From Fibrobacterales bacterium Fibro_02 (GTDB lineage: Bacteria > Fibrobacterota > Fibrobacteria > Fibrobacterales > Fibrobacteraceae), in the NCBI GenBank assembly GCA_001603905.1, contig LVAE01000057.1, positions 1-64,000 of the forward strand: a stretch of 64,000 nucleotides of DNA. Reading direction: 5' to 3'. Under the pieces are notes generated by a model. That model did not search any database. It was not told the origin of the DNA and saw only the letters and a list, made by a program, of their open reading frames with translations. This document shows, piece by piece, positions 55,301 through 62,706 of the stretch (its first letter is position 1; every line of letters begins with the position of its first letter). A program made the translations under genes and the position numbers.

Positions 55301-58300
55301 AGGACCATAGGTACCAGAGCCATGGAATGCATACAAATTCGGGAACTCATTAGCTGTACCCACGTTCATGACAGCCGTTCCATTCCCTGCGTCAACCTTA
55401 TCATACCAGCTTTGTCCAAACGCAACAATTTCGCTATCCAACGAGCTGATATCGAAAGCGATGGTATAGGGGGTAAACGAAAGGGTCGCAGGAACAAACT
55501 TCGCGTAGAAATACCTATTCTGCAGGTGGAGTTTTCCATCCGTGAAAGAAGCATACTCCGAACCCGTCAAGTCAGTATCTTCAAGTTTAATGGAACCGAC
55601 TTCGTAACCGGGATTCGAAGTGAACGACACGTCCAGCGTAAAGTCAGAGAACGGAACGCGATACTTCTGCGGGAAAGCAATTGCTTCATCAGAGCTGTGC
55701 GTCAGGGTAACTTCCTTGCCCGCAATATTAAAGGTTTGCGAGAGGGTTACGCTCATCGGATGGTCATTTGAACCACAACCTTCCGTTTCGTTAGGACAAC
55801 CAATCTTGATCTTTGTGATTTCGTCATACGATTCACCCCACACAGGATAGAGAGGGACGGTATTTTCTTCAATAGTGAAACCACCTTCGTCAACAGCTTC
55901 CTGAATAGCAACAACCATATCTCCCGAGAACTCCTTGAACAGGTTCTTGCTGTCGCTTTCAATGCAGTCCTGGCCATCCGATTTAACCTGATCCACAACA
56001 CAATAGGCGCTATCCGCATAAATGGTCCAACCAACAAGAGCAAAAGATTGGTTCGCATTGCCTACGAAAGACGGATTCACTTTCATAGTCGTTGCATACA
56101 GCATAGGCAACTTCAGCGCTGTTTCGCCAAGGACATAAGATTCAGGCAAATCGAGGTCCGCATCGGCAACATAGAGTTCATATTTGACATTGTAATACTC
56201 ATCCCCCCATTGGGAGGAGATATAGTCCCAATTTTCGGTATCGAAGGCATAGTTATAGGACTCGCCACCAATCAGGTCAACATTGAATTCGTAATTGCCG
56301 CTCACCGAGAACTTGCGGTCACCAAAAACCAAACGGGTTTCAACAACTTGGCCGCCTTCTCCTTCAGATGTCATTATCGCATAGTACGAATTGCTCGTAA
56401 CGGCATACCCCTCAGCAGGCACCGCATGGGCTTCAAAAGTGAAGGAAACCGCAGATTCATCACCCGTAGTAGCATCTGTATAAGTTACCTTCGGAATTTC
56501 CAGAGTGAACAGAGTCTGGTTCTGATCATCCTGCGTCATCACATGTTTGATGGTATCGGCATGGGAATTTTCACCTTCAGCACCAATAATCTGCCAAAGC
56601 TCCATACGGGTCAAATGAGCCGCATTAAGCTTTGCGTGCGCCGTAACTGTAAAGGATTCCGTCGGAGCATCACCACATTTAGAGTCCCAATCACTATACG
56701 TAACTTCATACTCGCTCTTGGTAAAGTAGACTGGATAAAGATCCATGGGGCTTTCAAAGTTCTGCACAGCAAGATTATCAAACTCACTATAAACAGGTTT
56801 TACAGCATCATAGAAATTGACGTCAGACCATGCAATACATCCTCCTGCAGCATAAAGCACAGGCATCCGCGTATCCGTGTTATTGAGAGAATAAGTCTTA
56901 GAATCTTCCCAAGAAGCACCAACGTAGCTATCGGGAATATAAACATCAACCGGAGAAACACCATTCTTTGGAGAATTATCCCCTATTGGGCGGATAAAGT
57001 TTACCAAATAATCAACATAATCAAAAGACGGAGTAATCTTCATCGTGAAGTTCGTCAAATTAAGGCTGCGCAAAGCATATGCCTTATAAATGGAATCCAA
57101 ACGAATGGTATCGGCAGTCGTGAAAGTCCACACCTTCGTCCCGTAATTTTGAATAAGGTCTTGCGATGTCACCAAGTAATTATTAGTCGACGAAACCATA
57201 ACAGGATCATTAGCCATTGTAGAATAACCGAATTCTACCACATATTCATCAACCTTATAACCAGCTGGAGCTTTCACTACAAAACCCGCTGTCAATGTGG
57301 CCGAAGGAGGCTCCGTATCGACACTCATTTTGTACGCTGACTTTTCATTTCCATTGACATCAAATGCGACAGCATCATAAGTAAACACCGGAGTAATCCC
57401 CGTTTCCGGGTCAGGGTCCAAACCATTTCTAAGCACATAAGCCAAATAAGAATCTTGTTCAAGATCATAATACAAATGCAAAGTATCATAATACTGATCA
57501 GGATCACTATACGGCAAAAGATTCGTTCTAAAATAATCAAAAGACCTTTCAGCCAGGTAAGACGAGACAAGGCTATATTCATCTGTTTTCGGCTTAATTT
57601 GATAATTATGAGGTAAAACTGTTTTTGCACCAGAAGAAGAAGTCACGACCATTGGAGGAATGAACAAGCCATATTCACTCGTTTCAAATTTCTTTACAGG
57701 GTTAAGAAGGAAAGAAATGTCATAGCCATCAATATCTTGATCCGGTTTTACTTCGTATTCGGTTCCCACACATACATACCCCTCTGCCGCCTCGGAATAT
57801 TCGAGCAAACCGGTACATAAATGATAAACAACATTCATCTTGATGTTTTCGAAATAAGCATAATAAACATCACTACCGAAAATAGTTGATTCGTTTAATT
57901 CCTTATCACCATACCAGTAAGAATCTTCATCCAAAAGACTATTTACAAATTCTAAATCCTCGGATTTCAACGTACCAGTATAATCCGTATACACATTCAA
58001 GCCATAACAACCAGAGCCACAATATTCAATATCATACTTACCAGCATTGACAGCAGCATCTAGGATTGCCTTTTGGTCTTCATAAGCGGGATTACTTTGG
58101 AGAATGTCAACTTCAAAAGCGACTATATGCAAAGCATGATAGTTCGCATCGGCAAAGAACGGTAGATCTTTATTTACACCATCAACACGGGTCCAAGCTC
58201 CGTCCCACATATTAAGGATAACAGCGAGCTTCCCCCTCTTCATAGAGTTTCCACTAACAACACCATTATTCCAATCTACATCAGTCCCTACATCTATAGG

Positions 58301-60856
58301 ATAAATACCGAACACCAAGTCACCATCTGCATCAAGTCCGCTGACAGCATTACGAATGTTCCTATTTATGTAGCGACCATTCACATCATTTTCGTCCCAA
58401 AGAGTGGGTTTATGCCAACCATTCACCGTGAAAGAACCAATACCCAAACTCGCCTGAGCATCTTTTGTACCATAGTGATAGTTGTACTGGACGCTATAAA
58501 ACTCCGTAGACAAGCTATCTAGGGATCCAATCAAATAACCGATTTTAGCATCGTTTGTTTCCGTGGTAATATCACCGATTGAATAAGTATGTCTCAGATT
58601 CAGGCTAACCTTAGAACCATCCGCATTTCCATTTTCAATACGTCCAACAAAACCTCCCACATAAGCACCCTTAGCAACATCACCCGTCAAAAACGATTTT
58701 TGGATTTTCAGGGACGAAGCATAAGCATATCCCACCAAGCCACCAACAACAGCGGCATCAGAACCGGTAACATTACCGTCAAAAGAAGAATTCTGGACAT
58801 CAACTAAACCAGCAGCGTTTCCAACAAAACCACCAACATTGGCAGCACCAATGACAGTCGCATTTTCAACCTTGACATTTTTAATCGTGACATTGCCGCC
58901 AGCCTTGCCAGCAACAACACCAACATCATTCGACCCCGTAGCATTGACATACGCATTCGTAAACGTAACATTACTTATAGTCAACGGTTTTGACTCGGCA
59001 TTAACAAAGCCAAAGCTAGATGATCCAATCTGGCAAAGGCCATCGATGGCATATCCATTACCATCGACAACAACGGCTGTTTCCGTAGCAGTACTCCAAC
59101 TATTTTCTGCATATGCATCAGGAATAGGATTAAACTGCATGGAGCAAGCGCCATTTTTGTAACCGCCAAAGCGAAGAGTATCCGCCAATTTCAATGTATA
59201 ACTGGGGTAATGAGATTTAAACATATCAACAAGGCCAAACTCACAAGATCCAGAAACAACAGATGAACCATACGGACCGGTCACTTCGCAAACCTGGCTT
59301 TCATCCATTGTTCCACGGTACCAATACTTGAAATCTTTCCACTCGCTAAGATTATTATGGTCTCGATAAGGATCTTCCACAACCTTCTGCGAAATAGTAC
59401 AAACACTGTTTTCGCACTCCATATGGAAATAGACGTGATCTTTCAAGCCACCATCTTCATCAAACGCAACATTTTTCGGATTAGCAAAATAATACGACAC
59501 AACAACATCGTCATCCTGAACTTTAAAAGTCCTTACACTTTCGGAAACCTTTGTTACTTCAACTGATTTTCCATCTTGCTTCCTGACAACCTTGAGTTCA
59601 CCCAAGAAATATCCTTCATCCGGCGTAATACTCAAAGTAACCAAATCACCATATTGGGCTGTCGATTTGTCAATAGATACACTTCCTCCGGAAACGGTTC
59701 CCGAAGCATCCGTAATTGACCGATTTTCCTCAACATCCACAACATACACTGTAAAATCAATATTTACACCACCCCACTGTTCTCCTTCCAAAGCAACAGC
59801 AACAACATTGCTACCGCTATAAACATCTTCTACACTACCAAAATTCATGGAATGAAGAATTGAAGCCTCAGAATTTTCCCCATCATAAATATTCAAGCTT
59901 TCCAAATAGCCATTTGCGGATCCCGCAAATTTCAAGATTTTTCCTGTGGGAGCATTCAATACAACGGTTCCACTCGCAGAAACACTTCCATCACTATCGG
60001 CTCCACCATCATCATACAGCTTAAAGGACGTAACCCCATTGGGTATCGTTATCGTCTTAGGGGTCCCCGATACAGGAATATTAACGAACAGACCACCATC
60101 TGCAGTCAAATCATTGGTATAGAGAGGAGTAATAGTCGCATCCCCATAAGGCATAGAAAATGTGGCAGCGTTATCAAACGACGTGGAAAAGTCCACCTTT
60201 ACAGGAACTCCATCAGAGGATACCACATTAAGTCCGGCAGGCAAATAACCTGCATCTGGTTGTAACTCCAAGGAAATCTGAGTATTTATCGTAGCAGAGG
60301 TCACTCCACCGACCACGGTCACATCGCCATTCTCGATAACAGAGCCCTTCTGAATTTCATGAGGGACGGAAGGATCTAAAACAGTTACTTCAAGCTCCAA
60401 ATCGGAATTTCCACCGGACAGAGAGACTGTCAAAACATTCTCTGTGCTACGAACTACTGCAACGGGATCATTCGTTCCATTGCCGGAAGTTATTACATAA
60501 AGCAATTCCGAACCGGAAAGGGTTCCGTCATAAATATACAGATGTCCCGTAAGGGACTCCCTACCAGTAACAGTTCCCGCGACCTGGATTATACGTCCAG
60601 TGGGAGCGGTCATCTTAAGTTTTCCACTACAATTATAGGTAGAGCCACCTTCACCGTCGGAATAACCTCCGTCATCGTACAGCTTGAACGAGGTAATATC
60701 ATCAGGAATTGTTAGTTCATCTGTACCACTTACGGGCAGATTGATGTAATAACCATCCCCATCATTTTCGAGAGACCTTGTTGCAGACCAAGCTACAGAA
60801 ACAGCAAACAGGGCCGTTAGAATAAAAACCGAAAGATTGTTTATTTTCGTTTTCAT
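46358..60856 (-). CDS. Giant 4,832-residue repeat surface protein with T9SS-like C-terminus
   Basis: Exported protein. A signal peptide ends at AWSA (about residue 25). Two CUB-like modules (about 27-150 and 250-375) share VSGT--TIP--TSFKLYDDGG. A GLUG-type beta-helix lies at about 620-790 (VGGFVGNAAG, VGGLVGYAYA, VGGFVGRI). From about residue 1370 to 4215 run some 13 repeats of about 190-230 residues. Each has an FTVTFE-type strand, an FYGxxW step, a YRTD--LxGW step and a TLYAVW end; these resemble Listeria-Bacteroides/InlB-type repeats. The last 80 residues (ARVDLLDMKGHVM ... SGLYMLRVRAG) match a Por/T9SS sorting module. The protein is most likely a surface adhesin or coat protein; no function is proven. 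Confidence 0.8.
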   Translation of the reverse strand: MKTKINNLSVFILTALFAVSVAWSATRSLENDGDGYYINLPVSGTDELTIPDDITSFKLYDDGGYSDGEGGSTYNCSGKLKMTAPTGRIIQVAGTVTGRESLTGHLYIYDGTLSGSELLYVITSGNGTNDPVAVVRSTENVLTVSLSGGNSDLELEVTVLDPSVPHEIQKGSVIENGDVTVVGGVTSATINTQISLELQPDAGYLPAGLNVVSSDGVPVKVDFSTSFDNAATFSMPYGDATITPLYTNDLTADGGLFVNIPVSGTPKTITIPNGVTSFKLYDDGGADSDGSVSASGTVVLNAPTGKILKFAGSANGYLESLNIYDGENSEASILHSMNFGSVEDVYSGSNVVAVALEGEQWGGVNIDFTVYVVDVEENRSITDASGTVSGGSVSIDKSTAQYGDLVTLSITPDEGYFLGELKVVRKQDGKSVEVTKVSESVRTFKVQDDDVVVSYYFANPKNVAFDEDGGLKDHVYFHMECENSVCTISQKVVEDPYRDHNNLSEWKDFKYWYRGTMDESQVCEVTGPYGSSVVSGSCEFGLVDMFKSHYPSYTLKLADTLRFGGYKNGACSMQFNPIPDAYAENSWSTATETAVVVDGNGYAIDGLCQIGSSSFGFVNAESKPLTISNVTFTNAYVNATGSNDVGVVAGKAGGNVTIKNVKVENATVIGAANVGGFVGNAAGLVDVQNSSFDGNVTGSDAAVVGGLVGYAYASSLKIQKSFLTGDVAKGAYVGGFVGRIENGNADGSKVSLNLRHTYSIGDITTETNDAKIGYLIGSLDSLSTEFYSVQYNYHYGTKDAQASLGIGSFTVNGWHKPTLWDENDVNGRYINRNIRNAVSGLDADGDLVFGIYPIDVGTDVDWNNGVVSGNSMKRGKLAVILNMWDGAWTRVDGVNKDLPFFADANYHALHIVAFEVDILQSNPAYEDQKAILDAAVNAGKYDIEYCGSGCYGLNVYTDYTGTLKSEDLEFVNSLLDEDSYWYGDKELNESTIFGSDVYYAYFENIKMNVVYHLCTGLLEYSEAAEGYVCVGTEYEVKPDQDIDGYDISFLLNPVKKFETSEYGLFIPPMVVTSSSGAKTVLPHNYQIKPKTDEYSLVSSYLAERSFDYFRTNLLPYSDPDQYYDTLHLYYDLEQDSYLAYVLRNGLDPDPETGITPVFTYDAVAFDVNGNEKSAYKMSVDTEPPSATLTAGFVVKAPAGYKVDEYVVEFGYSTMANDPVMVSSTNNYLVTSQDLIQNYGTKVWTFTTADTIRLDSIYKAYALRSLNLTNFTMKITPSFDYVDYLVNFIRPIGDNSPKNGVSPVDVYIPDSYVGASWEDSKTYSLNNTDTRMPVLYAAGGCIAWSDVNFYDAVKPVYSEFDNLAVQNFESPMDLYPVYFTKSEYEVTYSDWDSKCGDAPTESFTVTAHAKLNAAHLTRMELWQIIGAEGENSHADTIKHVMTQDDQNQTLFTLEIPKVTYTDATTGDESAVSFTFEAHAVPAEGYAVTSNSYYAIMTSEGEGGQVVETRLVFGDRKFSVSGNYEFNVDLIGGESYNYAFDTENWDYISSQWGDEYYNVKYELYVADADLDLPESYVLGETALKLPMLYATTMKVNPSFVGNANQSFALVGWTIYADSAYCVVDQVKSDGQDCIESDSKNLFKEFSGDMVVAIQEAVDEGGFTIEENTVPLYPVWGESYDEITKIKIGCPNETEGCGSNDHPMSVTLSQTFNIAGKEVTLTHSSDEAIAFPQKYRVPFSDFTLDVSFTSNPGYEVGSIKLEDTDLTGSEYASFTDGKLHLQNRYFYAKFVPATLSFTPYTIAFDISSLDSEIVAFGQSWYDKVDAGNGTAVMNVGTANEFPNLYAFHGSGTYGPYSFNEVYWAKEQAPEDETEWNAWYGTYISSSMKQPFNSDLVTQYFGENSTETAMAAYPMVVSELTNGYDARDAWPIWFRSDNDSDPKSYHGSVVISQTWNGKTYKQKSQFTAADAHTYLHRLFIPKADDTLVYNVSLEPDPGYAMTLKDYIEGHPEHTAFGWSDDDGGSADLPEGEDWGYNLDPEVMTLKVQPSRMSSWANEAYVSFTVLHYNVEFSRPTDAEVFVASKWVSDNKYEVDWFESQTDVTVNNIKTPILYDENGCQVYWKVKDSEAHIDTGIVGELVYMTSTETLETAINVLVPDTDESNRNCDNAETYKQTLTVEGEGTILLEQVIGDAPESPEDPAQVVLAHSFVEDEATGVLTLNVPAAYNEVGPDFLIEQIGVKFRVVAVPAENYTLDKISYETAKNGNVMTVTVEDSAEVNVMESLPWTVKFKSLAPIYVTYDLSLGVTDSADTYLPTNATKSEKLELANNADTVVFWKPYRASTCFQGWSTTAAANYTADDSAYTTFNAGNFTEFSTNPDNPTTLYAIWGDDCSENRNLWTVENGQMNATLVLYQLFGDDTLFHEVLDRRGLTLEGDSFDVYIDPVRSAPKSGYHYAADAKYELSYQYTLPVTEGSNPDIETVEVEPDAEKGGVWHLTSVGIPSTPTYTFTTDVEMMSYLIVFDVNAGDAPVFYGTDWVKEKTLTLDSGDEDKAFPQDLRRTDACFEGWVIPGIEEPEIYSNFDEVVDALKDVMATVETVQNDEGESVDHTYYTLSAQWNSNCTPETFKVFSGMTEGQGTFQVSQNPDAENAVWMDVPEEGLVIPELEGLSLAVKFTGADTYETGDVITGVKADAENAEQLFEIENGESFTVAAEQPDVKLNVEANLIEMNFALDAGYDDVFYGPGFSWNWSSEGVSFGAALPSNLYRAGYKFAGWKFDNEETPMLNLNEDFVAAYNAYAAAHEGNYPDTLHAVWTVSGVIPAYSLQLTEETLDQNAGVLTLSQTIGDSTIVHVFEDGMLDVPMVEDLALTVNFAIDTAHSFDGETPITLKSFITDETVGSYATGDEVVVHTETLGAAGTVMVNVATKVDSYEFAFDINVGEDDQVFYGKDWFATKSYDMSEEELDSKFPTSAYQTQNCLGGFAFTAMEPLEDGYTITMPDVKFYTGIDSAFIADYKALEEKPTTLYAVWLKPGVHCSAITSNVMISALNASEEGEFTLTNADMEIKLPASEESAAVQVPVADDLEFTVTFTPTSAYDFDAETGTITISLVDGYDYTLVNAKTYSFAKNATLKATPTLKAVAFDLNANAGEASVFYGKEYAKTWTSEGAAYGAELPKNIYRTDANLLGWAFEAIEDDAAEVWFTKFDKDFMDAYVAQETAPTTLYAVWKTNAERATYTITSTEETLGAGNLVVAQWAFADSIGYAVGADGLKVPAENNLIFRAYFEPLNTHSVVGDLPVALDVDGEVTNVFVGQDFVLAGNTEITVATENDVYVLAFDANADGATLFYGDNWFSGKTYSPADAEEDLNFPTSLYRTDKCLDGFAFNADESVVYKSISDEFITEFKERELTSPVTLVAVWKNCPETYANYTVAAKDASEGVFTLTNKYGEIANEFEVGSEALVIPAAEDLTFSVTFAENVTVDYENKVSVLAGDETVATVADGATVSFSQNSELKAVASVLDLTFAFDANKAANDTVFYNLEWSATKSYDLADEEFDYHFPTAYQTSKCLAGFAFSKTATESEAFQEVGTEFIKAYKALEVKPTTLYAVWTTEDCNHGYVVLRSGNTEAEGSFTISDAVNSYELSAGSLMAVPTHVVDFKVTFHEGHAYELEKIDLLDDDLNSYSGFANGAEYSFDMNTVLKANVEPKSKGLVFALNADDATVFYGTSYDPKWFENLMNGDFYNDNLPSGIYRNDAVFVGWSFTQMSGVAEGSKYFTKIDDDFYEAFKNHAETRENFDTPDTLYAVWKSAPNREIYTVTVGNKASEGKFRLTNASGGLSNEFLVDATTMLVIPAENDLVFTVSFVSASETAEYEGISVISTTGTQIAVIEMGDEYTFRKDVMLRAISYMPTMEFALDVNAGNADVFYESDFGFKWWASSYGQNLPTGIYRTDAKLVGWSLDKNATPDKAFKEIDDAFNEAVESYMEHYGEGLIGDISEGDFDLSKIQEMYGMDFAQMSRGPVLYAVWEKANVKTVSVKSNSLRQGTLTLQQLVDDSTFTFVVGEKGLKVPYVEGGLEFRAHFEANESHLLNSGKSLVWNAAAADTTKNDEFVLVSEATSFDALVKVVGFNLAFNAESKETLFYGDDWTSGKKVIAKGTSASQFPTMVYSASRCLVGWTLKNDAVAYTEMQDELANKLYEKYPKLTDTTKINMYALWSDSPDQCSALMTRVSVEQDKGEVMLVEKTGESTEVVHKFNEKGSMMLPSDIVSAEWTLRSAPDSSYALDSLTIVRNDKLLAVLREGGNLPGNMDNAVFKAHFSKANKTPVEIVERHFAQSGNAIQLNIKASEFEVTRGVEARVRVFDVKGDSVVLDSLLGDSVAMGFESEVVLRMKRTGDYKVVLTLEDEKESDAFEQEFGVKSSIASVGKDGWQMVSLAAVDTSAVNWTSDDQVFYWWDEFGNGGDYWQYKRYNRGDSVVATRGAWYSSLDSLPLVLKRDIEDDGEDAVWKLDSVHSGWNLVANTHGWEVSLFAGHADEEKDVDEESEISFYRYNSETADYEETKYLKPYEAVWAKVGKKKNWKVSAAPVFAKATEREPQPEKPEGGRMLLKRVLAKASTKDRWVLQAVLSDKNGKQDAWNILGAGNNPFSAEEPPESMGDHVNLSIVEGKRALAKSIKSASDEMEWTVALSASNDRVGYLTLVGIDDVNAFGYRVFVTVDGNTTEMKDGVPLQVLLKSNAKTATVRVAPAAKVVAQNSLKGLRSARLGGKLKVSFEATGLAGTNARVDLLDMKGHVMSTVNAKTLEGTNALVLDAPKSGLYMLRVRAGSQQQAAKIVVR

Positions 60857-60949
60857 ACCATTATACCATTTTTACATACGAAATTTAGAAATCGCAAACA
60901 ACTCTTTTTATGAAAAAATAAAAAAACAGTCCATAATTCATCACAAAAA

Positions 60950-60980
60950 TATAATTTACGCAAAAATTGCGTAAATTATA
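60950..60980. promoter_or_regulatory. Perfect 31-bp inverted repeat between giant and OpgB-like genes
   Basis: Fourteen-base arms TATAATTTACGCAA and TTGCGTAAATTATA around AAA. It lies between two divergent genes. On the plus strand it overlaps a possible TTTACG (-35) and TATACA (-10) pair. There is no T-run on either side, so an operator is more likely than a terminator. Confidence 0.6.
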
Positions 60981-61026
60981 CAATTAATGTCGTTATAGTG
61001 AAAAAAAACCTAAATTGATAGTTAAA

Positions 61027-62544
61027 ATGAAAAAAATAATCCGTTCAGCTATATACTCATTTCTGCTATTCCTTGAGGTGTTCTTCATCAAGGCGGTTTT
61101 GTTAATAGCAGAAACTTTTCCATTGGACAACACAGAAGCTGTAACATACACCTTAACGCACAATATTTCCGGAGCAAAAGACTATTCATACACACTCATT
61201 TACGAGATTTTAACAAGCTCCATATTCATCACATTACTTATCATCATCGCAATATCTGTTTTCTTGTTCACATTCAATCTTATCAACAGGCACCGGCAAA
61301 CCCCATCTCAAAGGCGACCATCATTCAAAAAGATTATTGTAATAACAGACCTCATTTGTCTAACATTACTCATTCATTGCATTTACAGAAACATTCCCCT
61401 ACTGGACTACTATAAACATTGGAATAATTCAGACAAAATTTCAAGCGACATAGATTTTTACACAAAAGAATACATTGATCCAGATTCTCTGAAAATTTCA
61501 TTTTCAGAAAAAAGAAACCTTATCCTCATTTTACTTGAATCAATCGAATACAACTTTCAGGATTCCGCCAACGGAGGAACACTTCCCCAAAATCTAATCC
61601 CCGAAATCACAAACTATATAAAAACAGAACAAAGCTTTATACCCGGCGGGACACAAATTACAGGGACCGGCTGGACAATGGCTGATGTCGTGGCGAAAAC
61701 TTGCGGAATTCCACTTATGCTTTCACCTAGCCAGCCCGATCACCCTACACCACACGGGAAATTCATTCCCGGAGCCTCATGCCTTACCGACATTCTGCAT
61801 CAACACGGATACGTTACCATCGTATCGAAAGGCGCCGACCTCAAATTTTCAGGAATGGAAGCGTTCGTCAAAACACATCTCGTTGACGAAGGTTATGGTC
61901 GTAACGAATACTTGCAACAAGGGCTAATAGACCAGAGTATATTAAACGAATGGGGTGTCCCTGATTCTGCGCACTACGCACTAATAAAGAAACATATTGA
62001 AAGACTTTCTGCAACTAACAAACCTTGGGCTGTATGGATGATTACACTCAACACACATACACCTTACGGAGCAAACGACCCAGCCTGTCACATACCCGAA
62101 AACGCTCTAAATTGGGAACGATTACACTCCAACATACATTGCTCATCACAACAACTAGACGATTTCATAAAATGGGCCAAGAAACAAGAGTGGTTTGAAC
62201 ATACTACCATCGCCGTCATGGGAGACCATGCAACAATGGCTCCATCACATGTTATTGGATTCAACGGCATGAAACAGACGCATTATTGGCTTGATTTTTT
62301 CATCAATTCCGCAAAAACTCCTATAGCAAATAAGCGAACATTTACATCACTTGACATGTTTCCAACTATTCTTGAAGCCATGGGAGCCAAAATTCCGGAG
62401 AAAGCACTCGGACTCGGGCGCTCACTCTATTCCTGGTCACCTACACTTCTTGAAAAATACGGACTAGATTCCTTAAACAAATCGCTCAACAAACACAACA
62501 GAACATATTCAAAATTCCTTTACTTTGACAAAAAAGCAGAATAG
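61027..62544 (+). CDS. OpgB/LtaS-type phosphoglycerol transferase
   Basis: Membrane enzyme of 505 residues in the sulfatase/alkaline-phosphatase-like family. About three or four membrane segments fill the first 135 residues, followed by an extracytoplasmic catalytic domain. Metal and nucleophile motifs are LILILLESIEYNF, GTGWTMADVVAKTCGIPL (Thr as nucleophile), and MGDHATMAPSH. The middle motif is very like OpgB/MdoB of E. coli, which adds phosphoglycerol to periplasmic glucans. The acceptor here is unknown. The track begins at a TTG; I prefer the ATG at 61027. Confidence 0.82.
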   Translation: MKKIIRSAIYSFLLFLEVFFIKAVLLIAETFPLDNTEAVTYTLTHNISGAKDYSYTLIYEILTSSIFITLLIIIAISVFLFTFNLINRHRQTPSQRRPSFKKIIVITDLICLTLLIHCIYRNIPLLDYYKHWNNSDKISSDIDFYTKEYIDPDSLKISFSEKRNLILILLESIEYNFQDSANGGTLPQNLIPEITNYIKTEQSFIPGGTQITGTGWTMADVVAKTCGIPLMLSPSQPDHPTPHGKFIPGASCLTDILHQHGYVTIVSKGADLKFSGMEAFVKTHLVDEGYGRNEYLQQGLIDQSILNEWGVPDSAHYALIKKHIERLSATNKPWAVWMITLNTHTPYGANDPACHIPENALNWERLHSNIHCSSQQLDDFIKWAKKQEWFEHTTIAVMGDHATMAPSHVIGFNGMKQTHYWLDFFINSAKTPIANKRTFTSLDMFPTILEAMGAKIPEKALGLGRSLYSWSPTLLEKYGLDSLNKSLNKHNRTYSKFLYFDKKAE

Positions 62545-62556
62545 CGAACATGACCA

Positions 62557-62597
62557 TGGATTCCGTCACTACACTTCGTTTCGTTCCAGAATGACGG
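62557..62597. repeat. Palindromic repeat after the OpgB-like gene
   Basis: TGGATTCCGTCACTACACTTCG paired with TTCCAGAATGACGG, the same form seen in the block at 1010. Confidence 0.55.
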
Positions 62598-62611
62598 GTG
62601 GGAGAAAATGC

Positions 62612-62638
62612 AAAAAACCGGCCCTGGGGACCGGTTTT
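62612..62638. terminator. Bidirectional terminator, OpgB-like and yidC
   Basis: Stem ACCGGCCC / GGGACCGGT with T-runs on both sides, lying between two convergent genes. Confidence 0.8.
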
Positions 62639-62660
62639 ACGAGACTTTCTGATTTCTTCT

Positions 62661-62698
62661 CTGGATCCCGTCGGGCGTTGCACGCCCTCCAGGATGAC
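62661..62698. repeat. Palindromic repeat beside yidC
   Basis: CTGGATCCCGTC, an inner GGGCG / CGCCC hairpin, then CCAGGATGACA. It lies 9 bases from the yidC stop codon. Confidence 0.6.
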
Positions 62699-62706
62699 AA
62701 ATTGCG

